DNA of 64,000 nt from an uncultured Verrucomicrobiota bacterium (GTDB taxonomy: Bacteria; Verrucomicrobiota; Kiritimatiellia; CAIQIC01; Lenti-01). Location: assembly GCA_937860055.1 (NCBI GenBank), contig CALMBO010000013.1, positions 1 through 64,000 of the forward strand, written 5' to 3'. This document shows, piece by piece, positions 9,645 to 18,600 of the stretch. The number at the start of each line of letters is the position of its first letter. Within the stretch, counting starts at the first letter, position 1. Under the pieces are notes generated by a model. It was given only the letters and a program-made list of their open reading frames with translations. It did no database searches and was not told the origin of the DNA. A program made the translations under genes and the position numbers.

Positions 9645-11366
9645 ATGCAAACCATCCAAGAGATGTTGTCCGCCCAGATCCGCAGCGCCTTCGCCGCCGC
9701 CTTCCCCGGCGCCGATCTTTCCACCCTCCCCCTCGACGCCACCCCCGCCGGCGACGAATCCTTCGGCGACTACCAGTGCAACGCCGCCATGGCCGCGTCC
9801 AAGATCCTGCGCCAGCCGCCGCGCGCGATCGCCGAAAAGGCCGTCGCGCAGCTGCCGGCCGGCGGCCTGATCGCCAAGGCCGAGATCGCCGGCCCCGGTT
9901 TCATTAATCTCACCTTGTCCGACGCCGCCCTCGCCCGCCACCTCGAGGCCGCCCAGGCCGACACCCTCCTCGGCGTCCCGCAGCCCGGCGCCGGCAAGAC
10001 GCTCATCATCGACTACTCCTCCCCGAACGTCGCCAAACCGATGCACGTCGCCCACATCCGCTCGACCGTCATCGGCGACGCCCTCAAGCGCATCCACCGC
10101 GCCCTGGGCTATTCCGTCCTCGGCGACAACCACCTCGGCGACTGGGGCACCCAGTTCGGCATCCTCATCATGGGCTACCGGAACTTCCTCGATTCCGCCG
10201 CGCTCGAGGCGGCGCCGGTCGACGAGCTCCAGCGCGTCTACGTCCTGTCCCACCAGAAATGCGAGGAAGACCCCGCGTGGAAGGACCAGGCCCGCGCCGA
10301 GCTCGTCAAGCTGCAGGCGGGCGATCCCGCCAACCGCGCCCTCTGGCAGAAATTCATCGACCTCTCGATGGCCGAATTCAACCGCATCTATTCCCGCCTC
10401 GGCGTCTCCTTCGAGCTCGTCCGCGGCGAGTCGTTCTACAACGACGCCCTCCCCGGCGTCGTCGAAAAGCTCCAGGCCCTCGGCCTCGTCCGCGAGAGCG
10501 AAGGCGCCCTCGTCGCCTTCCTCGAGGACGAGAAGCTCCCGCCCTGCATCGTCCGCAAGTCCGACGGCGGCTTCAACTACGCCACCACCGACCTCGCCAC
10601 CGTCTTTTCCAGGGAAAACGAATTCCATCCCGACGCGATCATCTATGTGACCGACGAGCGCCAGCAGCTCCACTTCCGCCAGTTCTTCGCCCTCGCGAAG
10701 AAGGCCGGCGCGAAAACGCACCTGCGCCACATCTGGTTCGGCCTGATGCGCCTCCCCGAAGGGCTCCTCTCCACGCGCAAGGGCACCGCCATCAAGCTCG
10801 ACCTCCTCCTCGACGAGGCCGAAAAGCACGCCCTCGACCTTGTGAAGCAGGCCTCCCCCGAGATGCCCGCCGACCAGCAGCAGGCCGTCGCCCGCGCCGT
10901 CGGCATCGGCGCCGTCAAATACGCCGACCTCTCGCAGAACCCGCAATCCGCCGTCACGTTCACGTGGGAAAAGGCCCTCGCCATGGACGGCAACTCCGCG
11001 CCGTATCTCCAGTACGCCTATGCCCGCATCGCCTCCGTCATCGACAAGCATGCGGAGCGGTTTCCGGAATGCGACTGGCGCCGCGCCCCCATCGCCCTCG
11101 ATTCCCCCCATGCGCGCCGCCTGGCCCTGCGCCTCGCCCGCTACCCCGACGCCGTCCTCGATGCCGCCCGCCAGGAAAAACCCTCCCTCCTCGCCGACGC
11201 GCTCTACGACCTCTCGCAGGTCTATTCCAGCTTCTACCAGAACGTCCCCTTCCTGAAAGCCGATGCCGGCATCCGCGAAAGCCGCGTGCGCCTCTGCGAC
11301 CTCGTCGCCAGGGTCCTCCGCCACGGGCTCTCGCTGCTCGGCATCGACACCCCCGAACGCATCTGA
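9645..11366 (+). CDS. argS: arginyl-tRNA synthetase
   Basis: TLIIDYSSPNVAKPMHVAHIRSTVIGDALKRI; GDWGTQFGILI; RKGTAIKLDLLLDEA. Confidence 0.97.
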   Translation: MQTIQEMLSAQIRSAFAAAFPGADLSTLPLDATPAGDESFGDYQCNAAMAASKILRQPPRAIAEKAVAQLPAGGLIAKAEIAGPGFINLTLSDAALARHLEAAQADTLLGVPQPGAGKTLIIDYSSPNVAKPMHVAHIRSTVIGDALKRIHRALGYSVLGDNHLGDWGTQFGILIMGYRNFLDSAALEAAPVDELQRVYVLSHQKCEEDPAWKDQARAELVKLQAGDPANRALWQKFIDLSMAEFNRIYSRLGVSFELVRGESFYNDALPGVVEKLQALGLVRESEGALVAFLEDEKLPPCIVRKSDGGFNYATTDLATVFSRENEFHPDAIIYVTDERQQLHFRQFFALAKKAGAKTHLRHIWFGLMRLPEGLLSTRKGTAIKLDLLLDEAEKHALDLVKQASPEMPADQQQAVARAVGIGAVKYADLSQNPQSAVTFTWEKALAMDGNSAPYLQYAYARIASVIDKHAERFPECDWRRAPIALDSPHARRLALRLARYPDAVLDAARQEKPSLLADALYDLSQVYSSFYQNVPFLKADAGIRESRVRLCDLVARVLRHGLSLLGIDTPERI

Positions 11367-11380
11367 CCGGAGAAACTCCC

Positions 11381-12652
11381 ATGAACAACACCCGCCGCCC
11401 GCTTCTCTTCGGAATCCTTCTCGCCCTCGGGATCGCCTCTCCCGGCGCGGCCTGGGCGCAAGACCCGTCCCCGGCCGCCCCCTTCTTCGTGGCCAACTGG
11501 AACGTCGAGAACCTCTACGACGCCGTGGACGACCCCGACAACGACGGCGACGACGAGTTCTTGCCCAACAACCCCACCACCCGCTGGACGCAAGTCCGCT
11601 ACGAAACCAAGCTCGACAACCTCGCGCAAGTCATCTCCGGCATGAACAACGGCCAGGGACCGGACATCCTCGGCGTCGAGGAAGTCGAGAACGAAGACGT
11701 CCTCCGCGACCTGGCCGATCGTCTTCCGCTCAAGCCCTACGGCATCGCGCACGTGGATTCGCCCGATCCCCGGGGCATCGACACGGCCATGCTGTTCAAC
11801 CGCGACCGCTTCGCCCTGCTGGAATTCCATGCCTACAAGATCCCCCTGAAATGGGGCGAGACGCGCGACATCCTCCACGCCGTCCTCGAAGACCGGGGCG
11901 GCGACAAGCTCCATGTGCTGGTCAACCACTGGCCCTCCCGCGGCGGCGGCATCGAGGCCTCCGAACCCAAGCGGGTCGTGGCCGCCCGGACGCTCGCCAA
12001 GTCCATCGGCCGCATCTTCCAGCGCGAACCCGCCGCCCGCATCGTCATCCTCGGCGACTTCAACGACGAACCCTCCGACCGCTCCATCCGCGATGTCCTC
12101 GACGTGGAATTCTTCCCTTCCCCCTCCGGCGAATACGAAACGGCCAAGATCTACAACCTCGCCTCCGGCAAAGCCAAGCAAGGCATGGGCTCCTTCTACC
12201 ATTCCTTCGAGGGCAAGGTGGAATGGCGCATGTACGACCAGATCATGGCCTCCGGAGCCCTCCTCCGGAACACCGGCGGGCGCCGCAGCGAAGTGTCGCT
12301 CTGGGTCGACAAGCCGGCGTTCATGGTCGAGGAGCACGGCCAGGACAAAGGCGCTCCGGTCCCCACCTTCGAAAACATGGAGGATTACGAAGGCGGCTAC
12401 AGCGACCACTTCCCCGTCGGCGTCCATTTTGCCTATTTGACTGCGGCCGAAACCGCGGAAACAGTCCCGGAAACCGATGGGAAGGCGGCGGAAGAAAAGC
12501 CCGCCGGAGAACCGACGGCAGCCGCCGCCAAGCCCTCCGCCGCCCCCCCGGCGCAGAAACATCCGGATGTCGCCCGCGACAGGCCTGCGCCCCCGCCCCG
12601 GAAACAATCCCGCGACGCAGAGCCGGACATCTACGCCCCCGTCGCCTGGTAG
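11381..12652 (+). CDS. endonuclease/exonuclease/phosphatase family protein, secreted
   Basis: Signal peptide; FFVANWNVENLYDAVDDP..., GVEEVEN, LVNHWPSRGGG, VILGDFNDEPSD, YSDHFPV motifs. Confidence 0.9.
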   Translation: MNNTRRPLLFGILLALGIASPGAAWAQDPSPAAPFFVANWNVENLYDAVDDPDNDGDDEFLPNNPTTRWTQVRYETKLDNLAQVISGMNNGQGPDILGVEEVENEDVLRDLADRLPLKPYGIAHVDSPDPRGIDTAMLFNRDRFALLEFHAYKIPLKWGETRDILHAVLEDRGGDKLHVLVNHWPSRGGGIEASEPKRVVAARTLAKSIGRIFQREPAARIVILGDFNDEPSDRSIRDVLDVEFFPSPSGEYETAKIYNLASGKAKQGMGSFYHSFEGKVEWRMYDQIMASGALLRNTGGRRSEVSLWVDKPAFMVEEHGQDKGAPVPTFENMEDYEGGYSDHFPVGVHFAYLTAAETAETVPETDGKAAEEKPAGEPTAAAAKPSAAPPAQKHPDVARDRPAPPPRKQSRDAEPDIYAPVAW

Positions 12653-12666
12653 GCGCCTCCCCGGCG

Positions 12667-13734
12667 CTAGAAATCCAGCGCCAGCGAGGTCGTTGTCAGC
12701 AGGTCGTTGCCTTCCTTGTCCTCCGCAGGCTGGCTGTCGTAGCGGTCCTCGACCGTGAAGCGCAGGCTCCAGTCCGCCAGCAGCACGGTGTCCAGGCCCA
12801 CCTTGGCATTCACGTAGTACACCGCCGAATCCTCGAGGTTGGGCACGAACTCCACCGACTCCCACACCTGCAGCGTGGGCGTCACCAGGAATTCCAGGTA
12901 TTGCGCCGCGCGTCCCGCCATGAATCCTTCGATCTCCCCTCCCTTTTTCTCCGCCACGTAGCCGGGACCGATCTCCGCGCTCAGCGCCGTCCGACCCGTC
13001 CGGATGAAATGCCGGCCCAGGGAAAGGCTCCCCTGCGCCCGGTAGGACAAATCGGCGATCGCGTCATGATAGATATTCCCGTCCACCGCCGCATACATCC
13101 GCCCGGACAGCCGGTGCTGGATCTTCGCCTCGCCCGAGGCGTTCTCCGTGTCCTTTTCCCCATCGCTCTCGCCATGGCGCCCCCCGGCCTTCAGGAAGAA
13201 TGTGTTTTCCTCCGTCTCCTTGCTCCCGCTGATCGAACCATCGAACCGCAGCATTTCGCTGTTTCCCTGCGACGTGTTGATCCCCAGCTCGAGGTTCCGG
13301 CGCCAGGCCCCGTCCGGCCGCTCCTTGCCCGGCTTGCGGGCGATCGTGTTCACCCGGCCGGAAACGCCGAAGCGCGAACTCCCGGCGCCGCCAAACGCGT
13401 TGCGCATGTCGGAACCGCGATAGACCGGGGCGGGCTTGGAGGGCATCTCCACCGGCTCCTCCTCGACAGTTTCGGCCCCGTTGGTGGAAATCCCGTCCCC
13501 CGAGGGCACCTCGTTGGTTGAAGCAACGGAGACCACGGCCTCCATTTCATTCGTTGCCGCCGGCAGATCCTCTCCCCCCGGAAGGACGACTTCGTTGGTC
13601 GCGGCGGGAATCGCCGACTCCTCCCCCGCGGACGTTTCATTCGTCCCGGCGGCAAGGACGGTCCCGCCCCCCGCCAGCAACAGGGCGGCGCAGGAAAACC
13701 GGGTCCAAAACAAGGCGGAAAACATGGGTTTCAT
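12667..13734 (-). CDS. DUF481-like outer-membrane beta-barrel protein
   Basis: Signal peptide; TNE-rich linker; LELGINTSQGNSEMLRFDGSISGSKETEENTFFLKAGGRHGES... C-terminal aromatic ...LALDF. Confidence 0.75.
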   Translation of the reverse strand: MKPMFSALFWTRFSCAALLLAGGGTVLAAGTNETSAGEESAIPAATNEVVLPGGEDLPAATNEMEAVVSVASTNEVPSGDGISTNGAETVEEEPVEMPSKPAPVYRGSDMRNAFGGAGSSRFGVSGRVNTIARKPGKERPDGAWRRNLELGINTSQGNSEMLRFDGSISGSKETEENTFFLKAGGRHGESDGEKDTENASGEAKIQHRLSGRMYAAVDGNIYHDAIADLSYRAQGSLSLGRHFIRTGRTALSAEIGPGYVAEKKGGEIEGFMAGRAAQYLEFLVTPTLQVWESVEFVPNLEDSAVYYVNAKVGLDTVLLADWSLRFTVEDRYDSQPAEDKEGNDLLTTTSLALDF

Positions 13735-13741
13735 GGGCCGC

Positions 13742-13771
13742 AGACTAGGCCGGCAACGGGAGCGGAGTCAA
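13742..13771 (-). promoter_or_regulatory. promoter of DUF481-like gene, leaderless geometry
   Basis: Reverse strand TTGACT (13766-13771) - 18 bp - TAGTCT (13742-13747) - 7 nt - ATG. Confidence 0.65.
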
Positions 13772-13790
13772 ATCCGAAGAGGTCCACCCG

Positions 13791-15485
13791 TCAAGGATGG
13801 ATGGCCTCGTCGTAGGGATTGGTGTCGGCGTTGAATTCGTTCGTGTTGGTCACGCCGTCGCCGTCCAGATCGTCGCCCGCCGCCGTGCCCGGATCCCCCG
13901 GAGTCACGTTGTACTTCAGCAGGAAGGCGTCGTAGGCCGAATAGCTCGGCGCCGAATAGGGGGAGATCGTGATGTTGTCGAAGTTGGCGCTCTTCCCCGT
14001 GACGCCGCTCTTGCCCCGGATGCGCACATAGATCGGCGTGCTCACATAGACGTCCGCCGAATAATAGGTCAGGTTCGATACGCCGCCGGCATAGACCTCC
14101 CCGACCTCGACCCAGCCCGAGGAAAGGCTTTCGCTGATTTCGATCGCCAGCGTCGGCGCTTCGGCCCCATGGGTGCCATACGGGCCATACCAGAGCGAAA
14201 TCGTCGAAATCCCGTTCGCCAGCACGTTGGTCTGGATGGTCATCGTCTCTTCCCCGTCGGTGGGGTCGTATTTCAGGCGTGCCGCCTTCGTGCCGATCTT
14301 CAGGTCCAGCGCATCGGTGCCGATCAGGATGCCCGTCAGGTTCCACACCTTGTTGCTCAGCGTCACGTCCGCGGAGGCATAGCTCGTCTTGGTCCCGTCC
14401 TCGAAGCTGACCGTGTAGGCCCCCGGCGGCGGCGGCGCCACATATTCCGTCACCGCGATGGAGGCCGTCCCCGTCGATGGCCCGAAGCTGTTGGTGGCGA
14501 TGACCGTCAACGTGTAGTCGCCGGGCCCGTCGGCCTGGGCCGACACATAGGTGAAGTTGGTCCCCGCCAGCGTGGCCGAACCGGAATAATTCGACGGCAG
14601 GAAGGTCCAGCTCGCGATGCCGCTGCCCGCCGGCGACACGCCGATGCCCAGCCGCTGTGTATAGGTCGCCATGATGCTGTAGGGCGCCGCCGGACTGAAC
14701 GAAATCACCGGCACCGGTGGCACATAGCCCGTCACGGAGATCGAAACCGTCCCCGTGCTCGTTCCAACCGAGTTCGTCGCAATGACCGACAGCGTGAAGG
14801 TCTTGTTGCTGTCGCTGTTGGCCGGCGTGAAGGAGAACGTCCCGCCGCTCAGGCTTGCCGATCCCGCATAGGCCGGCAGCAGGCTCCAGCTCTGCATCCC
14901 CGCCCCCGAAGGCGCGATCGACACCGCCAGCGTCAGCGTGTTGCTCGCCGCGATGCTCTGGCTCCCCGAGGGGTTGAAGGTGACGGATGGCACCCCCGGC
15001 CCCGCGACCCGGACGCCGTCCAGCCCCACGTTGCCCGCCACCTTGGTCACATAGAGGAATTTCACGTAGCGGGAAGCGGACTGGAGGTTGTTCGTATATT
15101 GAACCGCCACGCTGTTGTTGAGAAGGTTGGTGGAGTCGAACGTGGCCACATCCGTCCAGGTCGACCCGTTCACGGACTCCTGGACCTTGTAGACATAGGC
15201 CCCGGACAAGCTGTTCCCCTTGGCCCAATAGGACACCGTGGCCGGCGCGCTGTTGAAATAGATCTGGATCGAATCGCCGGAGCTGTCGAACTTGGCCGCC
15301 GTTCCGTCCACCCCGTCATAGTTGGAGGAATAATCGGTCCCGAGACCGACCTTCGTCCATCCCGTCGGCAGCACGTTGGTCCCGCCCCATGCCCCGGAAT
15401 AGAAGGTCGGCAACGTCGCCTGTCCAAGCGCGGCGGTCCCCGCCCACAGCAGGCCCATCATGCCCAGAATCGTCGGTTTTCTCAT
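13791..15485 (-). CDS. secreted protein with tandem Ig-like repeats and C-terminal DxDxDG calcium-binding tail
   Basis: Signal peptide; repeated VISFSPAAPYSIMATYTQRLGIGVSPAGSGIASWTFLP / VTFNPSGSQSIAASNTLTLAVSIAPSGAGMQSWSLLP units; DDLDGDGVTNTNEFNADTNP. Confidence 0.75.
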   Translation of the reverse strand: MRKPTILGMMGLLWAGTAALGQATLPTFYSGAWGGTNVLPTGWTKVGLGTDYSSNYDGVDGTAAKFDSSGDSIQIYFNSAPATVSYWAKGNSLSGAYVYKVQESVNGSTWTDVATFDSTNLLNNSVAVQYTNNLQSASRYVKFLYVTKVAGNVGLDGVRVAGPGVPSVTFNPSGSQSIAASNTLTLAVSIAPSGAGMQSWSLLPAYAGSASLSGGTFSFTPANSDSNKTFTLSVIATNSVGTSTGTVSISVTGYVPPVPVISFSPAAPYSIMATYTQRLGIGVSPAGSGIASWTFLPSNYSGSATLAGTNFTYVSAQADGPGDYTLTVIATNSFGPSTGTASIAVTEYVAPPPPGAYTVSFEDGTKTSYASADVTLSNKVWNLTGILIGTDALDLKIGTKAARLKYDPTDGEETMTIQTNVLANGISTISLWYGPYGTHGAEAPTLAIEISESLSSGWVEVGEVYAGGVSNLTYYSADVYVSTPIYVRIRGKSGVTGKSANFDNITISPYSAPSYSAYDAFLLKYNVTPGDPGTAAGDDLDGDGVTNTNEFNADTNPYDEAIHP

Positions 15486-15692
15486 CGCTGCGCTCCCGGT
15501 ACAGACCTCATCGCTTGAAACCTACCGTTTCCCGGCGAAACCAGCCAGTCCAAATGTTCGATTTTCCCTTGCCCGTTCTTCCGAAAAAGAAGGCCCGCAA
15601 GGGGTTTTGCCCCCTTGCCAGCCCCTCCCGGACGCGGTATGTTTTCGTTGGGCCGGAGTCGGTATCCTTCTCCCCCGTAACTTGAGGTGGCC

Positions 15693-18600
15693 ATGAGGAT
15701 GAAAGCCGTAATCGTCGGAGCGGGCTTGGCAGGGTGGGTGTTGTCCGCCCATGCCTATACGTCTCCCTATTCCTCGATGGCCGTTCCGGGAGACCACAAC
15801 GGGTGGAGCACCACCCCGACCATGGTTCTCGTCGCCGACAATACGTGGGTCTGCACCCAGACCCTCTCCTCCGCCAGCGGCGGCTTCAAATTCGCCGCCA
15901 ACAACGGATGGACGGTCAATTGGGGGGGAAGTGCCTCCTTCATCCGTGTCCCCGCCAAGGGCTCCGCCCCCGATTTGGGGGGCGGCAACCTCGGGTATTC
16001 CGGCTTTTCCAACGGCCTCTATCGATTCACGTTCAACGATTCCACCCTGGAATGCCGCCTGGAATGGGCCGGCGCCTCCCCCCTGCCCCTCCCGTCCATC
16101 GCCACCCTGTACCTCGTCGGGGATTTCAATGGCTGGACCCCCTCCGCCGCCGGCCAGTTGACCAACAGCCCGGGCAACACCAATCTCTGGAGCAGATCCA
16201 TCGATCTGGAAAGCGCCACCACCTTCCAGTTTTATCCCGACGGCACCTGGAGCAACCAGTTCGGCGCCCCCGTCGCTTCAACCATTGTCATCACCAACCT
16301 CAACGCCCCCGTCACCAACAGCGCCTGCGGAAGGTCCGATTTCACCCTCTCCGGCTTCGATCCCGGCACGTTCCGGTTCGAGCTCGACACCAGCAACAAC
16401 CTCTTCACCGTTACCCAGACCGCCACCCAGTCCTTCACCATCGGCACCATGACGGTCCAGGGCAATTTCATCGGCACCAACAATCCCCTTCCCAACATGG
16501 TGCAGGTGGGCGACACCACCATCTGGGAGTCCGACCACCACATCACCAACAACGGCACCATCACCTTCCGCTTCTCCGCCAACAGCGGGGTCCGCCGCTG
16601 GGGCACCACCAACGGCGCGGCCGCCCTCTCCTTCCCCGCCTCCGGAACCCTGGCCGCCGCCCTCACCAACTATGTGCAGATCCTGAACGTGAGCACGGGG
16701 CGCTACCGCATCACCTTCAACCACATCACGGGCGAATTCAACTTCCTGCGAAGCTATACCGACGCCTCCGGCATCAATCTCCTGAAAAACCCCGGCTTCG
16801 AGCAGACCACCGACCCCTCCGGCGGCGACGCCGTCGATTGGGGCAGCTGGCAGGCCTGGCCCAAGCGCGTGGCGGATGGATATTCCCCCCATTCCGGCAA
16901 CTGGTGCGGCGCCATCCATGGCCAGCTGTTCCCTGAATGGACGGATTACGGCTCCTTTGCCCAGGATGTCCTCGTCACCTCCGGCAAAACCTACCAGGCT
17001 TCCGCCTGGTTCAAGGCCTCCGCCGATTGGTCCGCCAGCACGATGCAGATCAAGATCGAATGGCTGGATGCCACCAACGGCTCCCTCGGCCTGGAAGACA
17101 CCGTCGACATCCCCCCCCTGACCAACCGCTGGATCAAGTATTCCGTCGAAGGCGCCGCCCCCCTCAATGCGGCCAAGGCCCACGTGGTCTTCCTCTGCTC
17201 CGGCGCCGGCACCACCGGCACCATGCAGATCGACGATGCGGAAATGCGCGCCGTCGCCGGCCGCACCCAGAACTTCGACACCTGGGGCGCCCTCTCCTCC
17301 TTCGGCTCCTTCGCCCCCGATTGGTCCGTCACCAGCGGCAAGACGGTCTGGAACGTCCCCCCCGGACGCCCCGAAGGCGGCGTCCTCATCTCCCAGATGG
17401 TCGAGGGAACCGGCAACAACAAGGCGGTCGAAATCTTCAATGGAACCCTGTCCAACCTCGATCTCTCCGCGCAAAACTACGTCCTCCAGCAATATGACAA
17501 CGGCTCGCTGACGGCCTCCGTCACCATGGCCCTTTCGGGCGAAATCGCCGCCGGCGCCTGCCTCGTCGTCGCGCGGCCCGGCACTCCCACCAACTACGCC
17601 CCCGACACCTCCATCTCCGGCCTCGCCAACCTGTCGACCAATAAATATGTCACCTTCAACGGCGACGATGTCCTCGTCCTCCGCCAAGGCGGCGCGGCGG
17701 GCACCGTCAAGGACCGCATCGGGCAGGTTTCCACCAATGCCACCGGCTCCATCTGGAGCCGTAGCGCCAAGAACCACACGCTCACTCGCAAGTCCAACAT
17801 CTTCACCGGGCGCCTTGATGCCGTCACCACCCCTTTCTCCCTGTCGAACGAGTGGACGATCTCCGACAGCGACACCTTCGACGGCCTCGGCATCCACGAC
17901 CTTTCCTACCTCGACCCCAACGAACCCTACACCCCCGCCGGCTACAGCCTCGTCATGAATACCAACGCCTCCCTCATAAGCGGCGAAATGTCGGGCGGCA
18001 TCGGCGATGTCAGCTTCTGGTACCGCACGGAATCCATGTCCCCCGCCGTCACCATGGTCATCGAAACCGCCGCCACCGATGTGGGTCCGTGGACGACCAA
18101 CGCCACCCTCTCCGGCGTCGCCTCCAGCAATTTCGCCTACTATGTCGTCGCCATCAACCGCGCCGACCACTCCTACCTGCGGATCCGCCAGACCGGCGGC
18201 GCCACCAACCGCTTCCGCATCGACGAGGTCACCGTCACCGAGGTCTCCTCCACCCAGCGCATCGAGGACTTCAACGAATGGACGGATCCCTCCTTTACCA
18301 TCCCCGGCGACTATTCCCGCTTCGGCTGGTCCATCCAGGACGGCAACATCGCGACCACCAGCGGGGTTTTGAACACCCGTGCCGCCCTCATTTCGCCGCC
18401 GTCGGGAGCCGTCCTTTCCCCCGCCTTCGAGGGCGGCGTCGGCGAAGTCACCTTCTGGGCCAAGGCCAACGACGCCGAAGAGCCGGCCTACCTGCTCCTC
18501 CAGACCTCCATCGACGGCGGCTCCAACTGGACCAGCCAGGCGTCCATCACCGCCACCACCGGCGCCACTTCTTCCGTCTGGCTCTATCTCACCAACAGCA

